A stretch of 64,000 nt of DNA from Caulifigura coniformis. GTDB lineage: Bacteria > Planctomycetota > Planctomycetia > Planctomycetales > Planctomycetaceae. The stretch lies in NCBI RefSeq assembly GCF_007745175.1, contig NZ_CP036271.1, positions 6,411,439-6,475,438 on the forward strand, in the 5' to 3' direction. Positions within the stretch are counted from its first letter, which is position 1; every line of letters begins with the position of its first letter. A program made the position numbers and the translations under genes. The notes beneath the pieces are model-generated. The model was not told the origin of the DNA. It saw only the letters and a program-made list of their open reading frames with translations, and did not search any database. Shown here piece by piece: positions 35,054 to 44,420 of the stretch.

Positions 35054-36007
35054 TCAGGTGGGTAAGTGGATGGGAATGCGAAGTTTGCCGAGCGACTTGT
35101 CACAGCTCGAGCAACGATCATCGCTCGCGTAGATCTGCTGGCGGCAGAACGGACACGGCAAATGATAATCCTCAAGAAACTCGATCACCTTTTCAGCCTC
35201 ACCGAAGGTGATCTTTCGTGGCAGTGCGCCATGCAGTTCCTTGATGTACGACAGCTGATCTTTGTCGGCTGGCTGTGCGGCTTCGGCAGCGTCTTCCGCC
35301 TCGTCCCAAGCATCGAGAACGTCCTTTGAAGTCATCCCGTTTCGGAATGTAGCCCCAGATTCTTCCGCCATCTGGACATCGATTCGCCGGGGCGGCGGCG
35401 ATCCCCATTTGATCCTGCTGTAGATGGCCGGCAGATTCTCGCGTTCCAGCCTCAGCTCCTCGGCCGCTGCTTTGCGCTCATCAATGGCATCGCTTACCGC
35501 GCTCTTCGTCATGCCATCCCGGAGCTGAACCCCAAGCGAGACCGCGTACCCGAATTGCTTCTTGGAGGGCGGCGGCTCGCCCCATTGATACTCCTCAAAC
35601 TTACGTCGTGAGGACCTCTTCGTCGTGACAGCAGCCGCTTCCCTGGGTTCTTCTGGTGCCTTTACCGGTGCAGGCGGCGGGCTCTTGAGCGGTGGCGGAG
35701 CTGGCAGCTTCTTTTTGGATGGTGGAGGCGGTGGTGCGTAGGCGTAGCAAAGACCGCAGAACACAAGGAACGCGATACCTGAGACGATCACCCAGTGCGT
35801 GAGGAAAGTGGTCCAGAAGACTTCAAACGAGATCCACGCGACGAAGCTCGTGACACCAGCAATCAGGGACCACACCCACAATCGCAGCAACCAGCTCCCG
35901 CCAGCGTATCGCTCGACGGCGCCACTGACCTTCCTGCATCCCCGTCTGAACGCCGCCCTGTTGGCTGCCGTTCGGCGAACTGCAGCATCAAACTGCTTTT
36001 GATCCAC
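35054..36007 (-). CDS. Membrane protein with C-terminal zinc ribbon
   Basis: 317 residues. Two hydrophobic helices (about 38-60 and 70-90: LWVWSLIAGVTSFVAWISF, WVIVSGIAFLVFCGLCYAY) are followed by a Pro-rich linker (PPPPPSKKKLPAPPPLK), two copies of a short charged motif (GYAVSLGVQLRDGMTKSAVSDAID and GATFRNGMTSKDVLDAWD), and a C-terminal zinc ribbon (CPFCRQQ ... CSSCDKS). The duplicated motif '(R)xGMTxxxVxDAxD' is notable. It starts the minus-strand group that continues into the DUF4393 and DUF2513 genes. Function unknown; a membrane sensor is possible. Confidence 0.65.
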   Translation of the reverse strand: MDQKQFDAAVRRTAANRAAFRRGCRKVSGAVERYAGGSWLLRLWVWSLIAGVTSFVAWISFEVFWTTFLTHWVIVSGIAFLVFCGLCYAYAPPPPPSKKKLPAPPPLKSPPPAPVKAPEEPREAAAVTTKRSSRRKFEEYQWGEPPPSKKQFGYAVSLGVQLRDGMTKSAVSDAIDERKAAAEELRLERENLPAIYSRIKWGSPPPRRIDVQMAEESGATFRNGMTSKDVLDAWDEAEDAAEAAQPADKDQLSYIKELHGALPRKITFGEAEKVIEFLEDYHLPCPFCRQQIYASDDRCSSCDKSLGKLRIPIHLPT

Positions 36008-36114
36008 GGTTTGCCCTCACCGTCGGCCCGCCTCGAACACGCTGCGGTTGTCCCGCTCGCATAGCGATCTTACCACGAGTTCATGGTCCGGCATTGCCCA
36101 ACACTTTTGGCAAT

Positions 36115-37809
36115 TCATTCTGGCGCAAGATCTGCAGCGGCTATTCTCTCGACTTCCGAGAGCGTGGTTAGCCCCTTCGCCGCTTTGTCGATTCCGTCCT
36201 CATAGAGTCGTTTCATTCCCGCAGTGCGAGCCGCGGCCAGGATTTGAGACGCATTTGCACGGTCCTGAATCTGCTGCCGAATAACGTCATTGACGACGAG
36301 CAATTCGGAGATTCCGAAGCGTCCTCGATAACCCGTCTGTCGACACGTCACGCAGCCTCGTCCCTTGCGGAAGCTCTCCCGGGATTGGGTCACTCTCGGT
36401 TGCCGGAGTTCGTAGTCGCTGGGCACATAGAACTCTAAGCAGTTGTCGCAATTTCTCCGAACGAGCCTCTGTGCCAAAACCGCCACGAGGGAACTGGCTG
36501 CCAGATACGGCTCGATGCCAAGGTCCAGCAGGCGCGCGACGGCGCTGGCCGCATCATTGGTGTGCAGCGTCGAATAGACGAGATGCCCTGTGAGCGCTGA
36601 CTGCACGGCCATGACGGCCGTCTCTTTATCCCGGATTTCACCCACCATGATGACGTCCGGATCCTGGCGAAGCACACTTCGCAACCCCGCCGCGAAAGTC
36701 AGCCCCTTCTTGATGTTCACCTGTGTCTGGCTGATCCCGTCGAGCTGGTATTCGATCGGATCTTCCAGCGTCAGCACATTTCGGTCTTTGTAGTTAATCT
36801 CTCGGAGCATCGCGTACAGGGTCGTGCTCTTGCCGCTTCCCGTCGGTCCGGTCACGAGCAGCATTCCGTGCTCCAGGTGAATCAGCCGACGAAGCTGCTT
36901 GACCGACTGCTCGCCCAGGCCCAGTTCCTCGAGTGTGTACAAGCGGGCGCTCTTGTCGAGCAGTCGAATGACAACCCGTTCCCCGTCGCGTGTCGGGAGT
37001 GATGCGATTCTGAGGTCGATCAGGCGATCACCAACTTGGACCGATGCTCGGCCATCCTGCGGCAGCCGTCGTTCGGCGATGTTCATCCCGCCCACCACTT
37101 TGACGCGACTGATGATCTCATCCTGCAGGTGTTTGGGAACTGTGTGCACGTCATGCAGCACGCCGTCAATCCGGACGCGGATCATCACGCGGTCTTCATA
37201 CGGCTGAACATGCACGTCCGAGGCCAGACCCGTCACGGCGTCGAACAACACGGAATTGACCAGACGCACAACGGGTGCGCGGTCCTGGACATCAAGAAGA
37301 TCGTCTCGGGGTGGAAGACTGCGGAGCTCGTCGAGAAGGCTGTCCCCTTCGATCGTCGCCAGAACCGTTTCGGTTCGTCCGGTTTGTTGTTCGTACGCGG
37401 CGTTGATCGAGGCTTTGATGACCTCTACCGGCGCCAGGAGCGGCTTCGTGGCACGTCCCAGAAATCGTCCAACCGTGTCGAGGATCCGCCAGTTGCGCAG
37501 GTCGGCCAGTGCCACCAGAATCCGCTCAGACGCGCCGACCGCCGCCTGACCGCCCGCCGCTGGTGCATCCCGTTCCACTGGCCAAGCGAAGCCCATGACG
37601 CCCTGCCGTCGCGCAAAGGCGATCGGGATCTTCTCGACAAAGATCGCGGATGGCGACAGGTCGCCTAGGCTGGGACGGTACTCCAGGCCGAATCGGGATG
37701 CCTGATCCGGCAGGGGAAGTGACCAAACTCCGTTTCCCAACGAGTCGGCATCGCTCGTGGCGATGACAGCCCCCTTGGAGCTCGCGCCGCTCTGACTCAG
37801 CGCTGCCAT
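36115..37809 (-). CDS. gspE: Type II secretion ATPase GspE
   Basis: 564 residues. The N-terminal domain (about 1-200) is divergent. The catalytic domain has Walker A GPTGSGKSTTLYAM, Asp box and Walker B (DVIMVGEIRDKETA), the His box (STLHTNDAASAVARLLDLG), and a C-terminal tetracysteine zinc site (RNCDNCLEF and GCVTCRQTGYRGR). It powers pseudopilus assembly at the inner membrane. It is the last gene of the distal half of the split gsp operon, 12 bases after gspD. Confidence 0.93.
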   Translation of the reverse strand: MAALSQSGASSKGAVIATSDADSLGNGVWSLPLPDQASRFGLEYRPSLGDLSPSAIFVEKIPIAFARRQGVMGFAWPVERDAPAAGGQAAVGASERILVALADLRNWRILDTVGRFLGRATKPLLAPVEVIKASINAAYEQQTGRTETVLATIEGDSLLDELRSLPPRDDLLDVQDRAPVVRLVNSVLFDAVTGLASDVHVQPYEDRVMIRVRIDGVLHDVHTVPKHLQDEIISRVKVVGGMNIAERRLPQDGRASVQVGDRLIDLRIASLPTRDGERVVIRLLDKSARLYTLEELGLGEQSVKQLRRLIHLEHGMLLVTGPTGSGKSTTLYAMLREINYKDRNVLTLEDPIEYQLDGISQTQVNIKKGLTFAAGLRSVLRQDPDVIMVGEIRDKETAVMAVQSALTGHLVYSTLHTNDAASAVARLLDLGIEPYLAASSLVAVLAQRLVRRNCDNCLEFYVPSDYELRQPRVTQSRESFRKGRGCVTCRQTGYRGRFGISELLVVNDVIRQQIQDRANASQILAAARTAGMKRLYEDGIDKAAKGLTTLSEVERIAAADLAPE

Positions 37810-37821
37810 TCGTCCGTCGTC

Positions 37822-40173
37822 CTATTTGATCAGGATCGGCTCACTTCGCGGGTAAGCCCCTGGAACGTCTGCCCGCTTCACGTCCGCCTCCGAATGGTAC
37901 TTCAGGTCGCGGAACTTGTCGTCGCGCAGGATGACCGGCCGAAGGAAGATGAACAGCGAGTTCTCAGCGACATCCTCCTTGGTGTCGCTGAACGCATACT
38001 TCAGAACCGGGATCTTCTCGATGAACGGCAGGCCATCCCGCTCTTGCACATGACTCGTGCGATGCAGCCCGCCGACGATCAGGGTGTGGCCATCGGGGAT
38101 CGTCACAACACTCTCGATCTCATTGGTCTGCCTCGGCGGCGGAACTCCGGCCGATCCTGTTCCGGTGAACTCATTCAGCGTGACTCGGTACTCCAATTGA
38201 AGTTGATCTGTTTCACTAATGTGCGGCGTGCATTCGATTGTTGTTCCGGCCTCGGCGAACCCGGCAAAACTGGTGGTCGCCACGGTCTGCGACGCATTGA
38301 CACTGGTGAACGGAATTTCTGAAACGCTCGTCAGCAGTCCCGTGGCATTGTCGTTCACGAGGACTCGTGGGGCGGAGATCACCTTCGCCCGACGGTGCTG
38401 GCTGAATGCTCGAAGGACGACGTCGGCGATATCCGGGTCCACCAAAGTCCCGTTGAACCCGACGCCGGGAATGAGGGCTAGCGAACCATTGACCGCGTTC
38501 GGCGTGCTCAGTCCAAAGCTGCTGAAGCCGAACAATCGCTGTGCACCGACGCGGTCACCGCCCGAAACTTCGATGCCCAGTTCAAAGTTGTCGGTCGTGT
38601 CCAGGACCACGATCTTGGCTTCGATGAGGACCTGCGGACGGGGCTTGTCCAGGAACTTGATCAAGTCTTCGTAGACCCTCTGGATAGGCGGATCCGCCAC
38701 GATGATCAGCGTGTTGCTGGGGACATCCGCGGTGACATGCGCCCCCTTCGCAAGCAGTTCCGCGTCCCCCAGCTGTTCTGTCGACGCCAGGACCGCGTTC
38801 TCCGGCGATCGAGCGCCGGGACCGCCAAGCGGCGCGGCGTCGGGTGGAGGGTTCACTGCCGGAGACTCAAGCAGGTCTCGACGAGGCCGGGTCTGCGGTT
38901 GATTGGGGCCAGGCAGGCGTTCTCCCTCGAACATCCGGAAGCGTCCGTCAGGACGGGCTTCCTGGAATTCGCGAGGTGCGGGACGCTCACCACTGACCAC
39001 TCCCTTGATCGTCTCTAGCGCCTTATCGGCCGTGATGTACTTTAGTCGGTAATACCGAATGCGACTTCGCTCCTCGGCGTTGGCCGCTACGTCCAGGCGG
39101 GTGACAAGGTCGCGAATGGCACGGTGCAGATCCGCATCCGCAGTCACAACCAAGACCCGCTCATCCGCGTCGACGACCGACTGATACCGACGCTTCTGTT
39201 CTGCAACAGGCACAAGTCCCCGAGCCAGCCGGTCGAGCTTCTCGGGGGCGAGACTCTTGAGCCGATAAATCTCGGTCAGCGCACCGATGGACACGTCCAG
39301 CTTGGCGACAATCGATCGAACACGGTCGATCTCACCCGTGCGGCCGACAACGATCAGCTGATTGGTTCGTTCGTCCGATGAGACGTTCAGAGGAGACTGC
39401 GTTTCCCCGGCAACCGGAGTCACGCCGCGAGCGGCTGGGGCGAGGAGGACCTGCACACGATCGACCAGCGTCGAGGCTTCCAGATGCTTGACCGGGATGA
39501 ACTCGATGACCGTATCGGACGTCGGCACGTCTACCTGTTCGATCAAGCGTGCCAAACGCTGAACGGTCGAGACGTAGTCGGTGACGATCAGGATTTTTTG
39601 TCCCTCGAGCGGAATGCTCGTCCCGGCCTGGGGAGTCAGGATCGGCCGGACGATCTCATTGAGGCGCGCCGGGCTGAGATGCTTCACCACGAAAACCTGT
39701 GTCACCGCTTCGTCACTGAAACGGCCATCAAGTGGTTCATCAGGGGCCAGGGGGCGGGCGCCTTCAACCAGCCGACTCGATTCCACGATCTTGAAGAAAT
39801 CGGGGCGATCCGTCTGGATCAGCATCAATCCCTTCATCCTTAGCGCGCTCTGCAGCAGGCCCGGCAATGACTCGACCGGCACTTCTCCGGGTGCCCGGAT
39901 GTTCAGTTTCTTGTTGGCAATCTTCTCGTCGTACAGAAATCGCACACCCAGCCGCTCGCTGACATAGTCAACCAAAGCCTTCACTTCGAGTTCCGTCGGC
40001 AGGTTGAACTGTACCATTTCACCAGCGACCGCCGGCCGCGGAGGTGGCTGGTGGGCAAATCCTTCGATCGTGAACGAAAAACTGAAGGTCAGCGCCAAAG
40101 CGATGGAACACCACTGCTGCAGTTGCCTTGATGATGATCGTGTGTGCCTGTGGTCAAACCGGGCGTTGCTCAT
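37822..40173 (-). CDS. gspD: Type II secretion secretin GspD
   Basis: 783 residues with a signal peptide (ALTFSFSFTIEGFAHQ). Several N-domains follow (N0-N3 repeats such as TQVFVVKHLSPARLNEIVRPIL and IEFIPVKHLEASTLVDRVQVLL), then a Pro-rich insert (about 430-480), and the secretin core (VLIEAKIVVLDTTDNFELGI, VISAPRVLVNDNATGLLT, ETVVTIPDGHTLIVGGLHR-like VVTIPDGHTLIVGGL). It forms the outer-membrane channel. It overlaps the TPR gene upstream by ATGA, which suggests translational coupling. Confidence 0.93.
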   Translation of the reverse strand: MSNARFDHRHTRSSSRQLQQWCSIALALTFSFSFTIEGFAHQPPPRPAVAGEMVQFNLPTELEVKALVDYVSERLGVRFLYDEKIANKKLNIRAPGEVPVESLPGLLQSALRMKGLMLIQTDRPDFFKIVESSRLVEGARPLAPDEPLDGRFSDEAVTQVFVVKHLSPARLNEIVRPILTPQAGTSIPLEGQKILIVTDYVSTVQRLARLIEQVDVPTSDTVIEFIPVKHLEASTLVDRVQVLLAPAARGVTPVAGETQSPLNVSSDERTNQLIVVGRTGEIDRVRSIVAKLDVSIGALTEIYRLKSLAPEKLDRLARGLVPVAEQKRRYQSVVDADERVLVVTADADLHRAIRDLVTRLDVAANAEERSRIRYYRLKYITADKALETIKGVVSGERPAPREFQEARPDGRFRMFEGERLPGPNQPQTRPRRDLLESPAVNPPPDAAPLGGPGARSPENAVLASTEQLGDAELLAKGAHVTADVPSNTLIIVADPPIQRVYEDLIKFLDKPRPQVLIEAKIVVLDTTDNFELGIEVSGGDRVGAQRLFGFSSFGLSTPNAVNGSLALIPGVGFNGTLVDPDIADVVLRAFSQHRRAKVISAPRVLVNDNATGLLTSVSEIPFTSVNASQTVATTSFAGFAEAGTTIECTPHISETDQLQLEYRVTLNEFTGTGSAGVPPPRQTNEIESVVTIPDGHTLIVGGLHRTSHVQERDGLPFIEKIPVLKYAFSDTKEDVAENSLFIFLRPVILRDDKFRDLKYHSEADVKRADVPGAYPRSEPILIK

Positions 40174-40916
40174 TTGGACTTTTCTCCCGGAGACGGAGGG
40201 GCGGGAAGCGATGGCACCTCCAGAAGTTCACCTGGAATCTCAACATTGGGGAGTGGCACTGGCCCCCAAGATGAGGAGTGACCTGGAACCGGCTCACACA
40301 CCTCGTTGCCGACCAGGACGAGATCCCGGTGATCGCTCGACAAGTGCTCCAGGGCCCATTCGCGCCACTCCGGCCGCTCATCGCGAAACGCGACTTCGCG
40401 GAGCAGATGAGCCGTGTCAGTCGATCGCTCTCCCTGCTTCAGACGCACGCGGGCCAGGTTCGCCAGGAACTGCGGATTCCCAGGATCAGCGCCTGCCGCC
40501 TGATCGAAGCACGCTTGGGCTTCTGCAAGGCGGCCGACTTCCTCATAGACGAGGCCGAGGTTGTTGACCGGTTCGGGGATTCCTGTCATCAGCTTCTGCG
40601 CATACTCGAACTCCCAGGCCGCCAGGTAGTAGCGCCCCTGCTTGTAATACACCCAGCCGAGATTGTTGTGTGCCGGGCCGTACCTGACATCTGCGACGAG
40701 TGCGTCCTGAAGGGCCTTCTCAGCGTGGTCCCAGTGCGCGGCGTGAATATGCTTGAGCGCCTTCTCGTTCTTGGCGATGGCCGCCTCAGTATCGCGATGC
40801 GGGTCCGCAGCAACGGTCTCGTAGGACTTGGGCGTCACAGTGTCTACGAGCGAGCATCCGCAGGCGCACAGCGCCAGACAAAGCCCGAAATGAGCTGGCG
40901 GAGAGATCATGGACAC
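40170..40916 (-). CDS. TPR lipoprotein of the gsp operon
   Basis: 248 residues. The N-terminus has a hydrophobic segment with a lipobox-like ACGC (about Cys 20). Three to four TPR units follow (YGPAHNNLGWVYYKQGRYYLAAWEFEYAQKL, PEPVNNLGLVYEEVGRLAEAQACFDQAAGADP). It resembles PilW/pilotin-type TPR lipoproteins that assist secretin assembly. It is between gspM and gspD, overlapping gspD by ATGA, so a secretin pilot is the natural inference. Confidence 0.8.
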   Translation of the reverse strand: MSMISPPAHFGLCLALCACGCSLVDTVTPKSYETVAADPHRDTEAAIAKNEKALKHIHAAHWDHAEKALQDALVADVRYGPAHNNLGWVYYKQGRYYLAAWEFEYAQKLMTGIPEPVNNLGLVYEEVGRLAEAQACFDQAAGADPGNPQFLANLARVRLKQGERSTDTAHLLREVAFRDERPEWREWALEHLSSDHRDLVLVGNEVCEPVPGHSSSWGPVPLPNVEIPGELLEVPSLPAPPSPGEKSK

Positions 40917-40931
40917 GACAGGAAGGAGGCG

Positions 40932-41489
40932 CTAGCGCGAGGATCGCGTGTGCGGCGAGGGAAGCGCGGTTATCGACGTGTCCACGAGCCGTGTCAAGAC
41001 AAGCTGACTGCTCCAGCGAGTTTCGCCGGTCTCGGACGCAGCAGTTGGCGACAGCCTGATTGCCGTTGGCACGACGGACGGCTCTCGTTCGACAATGCCG
41101 TACAGCAGGGCAATCAACTCGGGCATCGGAATCGGTTGCAGCTGCACGTCGGTGGATTGCAGGCGAAATGTGCTTTTCGGGATGTTGACCGTTGGTTGCG
41201 GTTCAATCGAGACAACCAGTTTTCCACCGGCGCTCGTGATTAATGCCAGGCCTCCCAGGAGCGGCCCGAGGTCCTGAACATCCCGCGAGGCAGGCACCGT
41301 CACCGCTGGAACTGATCGCAACGCCTCGATGTCCGTCGCCAAGCCCTCGCAGTCCACCAGCGTTCGACGGGAGACCATCGCCGCATCGTACTGCGATGTG
41401 AGGTACGACAATGCCGCCAGAAACGCCGCGATCCACGCGGCGGCGAACAAAAAAGGACCCAGGGGCGCGTTTGCGAGACCGCGACTCAT
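40932..41489 (-). CDS. gspM: GspM/PilO-like inner-membrane protein
   Basis: 185 residues with one N-terminal helix (GPFLFAAAWIAAFLAALSYL) and a periplasmic domain that reads as a ferredoxin-like fold (STFRLQSTDVQLQPIPMPELIALLYGI). The position after gspL, with an ATGA overlap, supports GspM. The sequence is divergent from proteobacterial GspM. Confidence 0.7.
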   Translation of the reverse strand: MSRGLANAPLGPFLFAAAWIAAFLAALSYLTSQYDAAMVSRRTLVDCEGLATDIEALRSVPAVTVPASRDVQDLGPLLGGLALITSAGGKLVVSIEPQPTVNIPKSTFRLQSTDVQLQPIPMPELIALLYGIVEREPSVVPTAIRLSPTAASETGETRWSSQLVLTRLVDTSITALPSPHTRSSR

Positions 41490-42781
41490 GGCAAGTCGGC
41501 CCCCGTTCTGAGTACCGGATTGAGCTGTGCGTCAAAATCGACCGCGTAGCTTTCACCGCTTCGAACACTTCGTGGGATTTTCACCTGGAAGCCAGCATCC
41601 CGCAGCGCCTGGACGAATGTCGATGCATCACCAGGAGTACGCACCTCGCTCCGAACATTGACCTGATGGCCGGCGACCGCCAGCCCGTTTACTTTGATTC
41701 GGATTGACGTCGGGACGCCACGCAGAAATTGAACGAGAGTTAGCAAGGCCGAGTCGCGTCCCGGAATTTTTGCTGCGGACTCCTGCTGGGTTCGAAGACG
41801 TGCGCGCTCGCTTTCCAAGCGCGAGCGAATTCCGGCCGGGATCGGCTGCCCCGGCAGAATCTGCTGGAACAGCCGCTGCTGACGCGAGACGTAGTCATCT
41901 GCCATTCGGCTGTAACGGGCCGCCTGCCAGAGAACACCGGCGAGCATGGTCAGGAGCAGGAGGGCCGTGGTGAACTGGAACATCCGCACGTAGCCCCTTA
42001 AAGCGCGTGACGTGGCGGCGCCCTCGAGCCGATCGCGTCGAAGTTCGATCAAGGGCGACATCGAGCCAGACATCACCTGCCCTGCAGTCGCAAGGGCGGC
42101 AGCGTCCCAGGAGGATGCTGAGGCGATCCATCGGTTGGAATCGCCAGTGGGAGGAGACGCGTCGCTGACAACAGCTAAGGCTCGACCAACGTCGGCAGCG
42201 AGGGCCGCGAGCCGCCATTGGAGCTCCTTCTCTGAGTCTGCGACGCTCCAGCCGCAGATCCGTCCCTCGGCCATCTCGATGATTTCGACTCCCGAGGGGC
42301 GGCTTGCGACAAGGACATCCGCCTCCCCGCGCTGGTGGATCCAGTCGTGCGCCGCGAGGAGTGACCACGGAACGATCGAATGAATACTCAGTCCTAAGTT
42401 CTCCAGTTGCTCAATCGTTTGACGCAACGGCTCCGTGACGACGGCGACTCCCAGGATCCGGGAAGGACTCGACAGAAAGTCGGCCGTCACCTCTTCGGCC
42501 GCCACGGGCAGCAGATCCTCCAAGAGAAAGAGCTTCGTTTGGTCGTCGGCCCGGGGAGGGAGTCGTGAGATTGGAATCTGGCCCGTCAGACAGATGACCG
42601 AAGGGAGGGCCAGGAGGACATCGCCGCCGTCATAACCCAGGTCCTGAAAGACGGTCCAGGCCGCATCAGTCGGAGACTCGCTCCCAGCAAGGCCGACCTC
42701 AGTCACGAGTCCTTTGTCCGTGAGATCCATCACGCGCCAGGTGGACGAGTCCATCAACAGACACCAGTGACGCCGGCTCAT
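41486..42781 (-). CDS. gspL: GspL-like protein (actin-like cytoplasmic domain plus periplasmic domain)
   Basis: 431 residues. The N-terminal 250 form a PilM-like actin-type domain (VLLALPSVICLTGQIPISRLP, LGVAVVTEPLRQTIEQLENLG). A membrane helix (FQFTTALLLLTMLAGVLWQ) follows, then a coiled segment and a C-terminal PilN-like periplasmic domain. It links the GspE ATPase to the inner-membrane platform. It overlaps gspC and gspM by ATGA on both sides. Confidence 0.8.
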   Translation of the reverse strand: MSRRHWCLLMDSSTWRVMDLTDKGLVTEVGLAGSESPTDAAWTVFQDLGYDGGDVLLALPSVICLTGQIPISRLPPRADDQTKLFLLEDLLPVAAEEVTADFLSSPSRILGVAVVTEPLRQTIEQLENLGLSIHSIVPWSLLAAHDWIHQRGEADVLVASRPSGVEIIEMAEGRICGWSVADSEKELQWRLAALAADVGRALAVVSDASPPTGDSNRWIASASSWDAAALATAGQVMSGSMSPLIELRRDRLEGAATSRALRGYVRMFQFTTALLLLTMLAGVLWQAARYSRMADDYVSRQQRLFQQILPGQPIPAGIRSRLESERARLRTQQESAAKIPGRDSALLTLVQFLRGVPTSIRIKVNGLAVAGHQVNVRSEVRTPGDASTFVQALRDAGFQVKIPRSVRSGESYAVDFDAQLNPVLRTGADLP

Positions 42782-43293
42782 GGAGTCTTCTCGTCGATAG
42801 GTGCCCCAACGATGGCGATCTCAAAATCCTCGGACTCGATCTGAAGCAGGGCCTTTTCCTGATCGATCCGCTTGACCAGCACGGCCGGCAGTTGCTCGAA
42901 CCGCTCTCCGGCTCGTCGGACTTCGGTGTGCTCGGGCGTCGTTTCGAAGATGCCGCGGTTCCCGGAGGGATCTGCAATGGTTCCGATCAACTTGATGCCC
43001 GGTCGCAATTTTTTGGGCGGTCGCGGAGGTTCAGGTTTCGCCACCACCGGCGGCCGATCAAACAGCGGTCGATGCAGGATCTTTTTTGCTGCTTCCGTCG
43101 CCTTCGTGAGCGTCGGAAGCGCGCTGTCGTCCATTTCAGTCACGACTTGCAACGGAGTGGTTTTGGGAACGGCCTCTGTCTCTGCGACATCTTCGATCGG
43201 CCAACGCCACGCCAGCACGCCGACCAGAAGGGCCGCGATCAATTCGCCCACAATCGCCGTGCCGAGCCATCGTTTTGCTTGACGTCCCCGCAT
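42778..43293 (-). CDS. gspC: GspC-like inner-membrane protein
   Basis: 171 residues. One N-terminal helix (AIVGELIAALLVGVLAWRW) is followed by a linker (about 40-95) and an HR domain (PGIKLIGTIADPSGNRGIFETT, ERFEQLPAVLVKRIDQEKALL). No PDZ domain is present, as in short GspC or PilP-type proteins. It couples the inner-membrane platform to the secretin. It is first in the distal half of the split operon. Confidence 0.75.
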   Translation of the reverse strand: MRGRQAKRWLGTAIVGELIAALLVGVLAWRWPIEDVAETEAVPKTTPLQVVTEMDDSALPTLTKATEAAKKILHRPLFDRPPVVAKPEPPRPPKKLRPGIKLIGTIADPSGNRGIFETTPEHTEVRRAGERFEQLPAVLVKRIDQEKALLQIESEDFEIAIVGAPIDEKTP

Positions 43294-43583
43294 GCGGCTT
43301 TGCCCTCGTAGAACACTCGGAGCTTACTTGATTTCGTTGAAGCGTGTCACATGAGTCACGCGACCAATGCTCCATCGCACGTGAGCACGGAGTTTAGAAT
43401 TCTTAAAGATTCTCACGCCCTCGCACGTTGACATTTTTGCCGCGAAAGCGCCTCATAGTGTCCGCGTGGCTAAGACTCATGCAATCTCACCCCAATGTGG
43501 CTTTTTGGGCTGGATGCCCATCATCGAGTTTCGCGGCTAATCAACTCGGTCGGGGTTCCGTTCTCTTTCTGAGAGTGCGCTCA

Positions 43584-44375
43584 GTGAGTAGTCGTCATCG
43601 TGTCTTGGCGGTCGCTATCTGTCTTCTCGTGGGCGTCTTGGCAGTCCTGGCCTTGAAGCCGCAGGGGCCGAGACAGCCCGGGCAAAAGCAGGCAACGCAT
43701 CGTGGCGAGCAGGCGGGAGCTCTTGCGGAAGTCCCCCTACATGAACCACGAGGAGTGAAGATTCCGGCGATGGTTCATAAAGACTCTCCGGACGGCGAAC
43801 TCATCCCGACCATCCCGGACAACATCGCCAAGGTCTCGGCCCTCATCGGACGGACACCGTTCATTCCCAAGGATGCCAATCCGATGGTGCGATCGGTCGT
43901 TGAGGCGATCGAAACTCAGAAGTACCCCGAGCGGCTGCATTCGCTCATTGCGCCGAAACCGTTCGATGAAGCGGCCTACAAGACCGACCCACAGGCCTAC
44001 CTCAATATCGTTGAGCCGGGCCGGGTCTTTCAGCCCGCACAGCCGGGCCCAGGCGTGTCGCGTTTGAAGACACTTTCCCCCTCCTCAATCGAGGTGGTTC
44101 AGAAAGAAACGATTTCACTGAAGGTCAAAGCACTCCCAAACGCGCCGGTGACGTTTACGTCGTTCGATCTCGGAGCGTTTCAGAATCAGTTGACGAGCAT
44201 CACGGTGGCCGCGGATGCCGATGGCGTTGCTGTCGCACGTTTCACTGGCACGCCCGGCTCCGTCAACACGGTGAATATTCTGGCCGCATCTCCCACATCG
44301 AGCGGCAATCTCAAGTTTCGAGTGACAGTGATCGTGCCAGGGCTGGAAAATCCCGCCACGGTGGCGACGAACTGA
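43584..44375 (+). CDS. Secreted Ig-like domain protein upstream of the RHS gene
   Basis: 264 residues from GTG 43584 (GTG 43575 also in frame). The signal anchor is VLAVAICLLVGVLAVLAL. A middle helical segment (ANPMVRSVVEAIETQKYPERLHSLIAP) precedes a C-terminal bacterial Ig-like domain (TLSPSSIEVVQKETISLKVKALPNAPVTFTSFD, DADGVAVARFTGTPGSVNTVNI). It is 45 bases upstream of the 2092-residue RHS gene on the same strand and is probably its operon partner, possibly an anchor or chaperone for it. Confidence 0.7.
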   Translation: MSSRHRVLAVAICLLVGVLAVLALKPQGPRQPGQKQATHRGEQAGALAEVPLHEPRGVKIPAMVHKDSPDGELIPTIPDNIAKVSALIGRTPFIPKDANPMVRSVVEAIETQKYPERLHSLIAPKPFDEAAYKTDPQAYLNIVEPGRVFQPAQPGPGVSRLKTLSPSSIEVVQKETISLKVKALPNAPVTFTSFDLGAFQNQLTSITVAADADGVAVARFTGTPGSVNTVNILAASPTSSGNLKFRVTVIVPGLENPATVATN

Positions 44376-44420
44376 GTTCTCCAAAAGAGCGGCAATTCCT
44401 TTCCCGCGACGGATAGCACC

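Noticed and set aside
43428-43459. TTGACA with CATAGT as a sigma-70 promoter upstream of the Ig-like protein gene
   Set aside because: The spacing would be 20 bases, too long, and planctomycete promoter rules are uncertain; kept only as a note.
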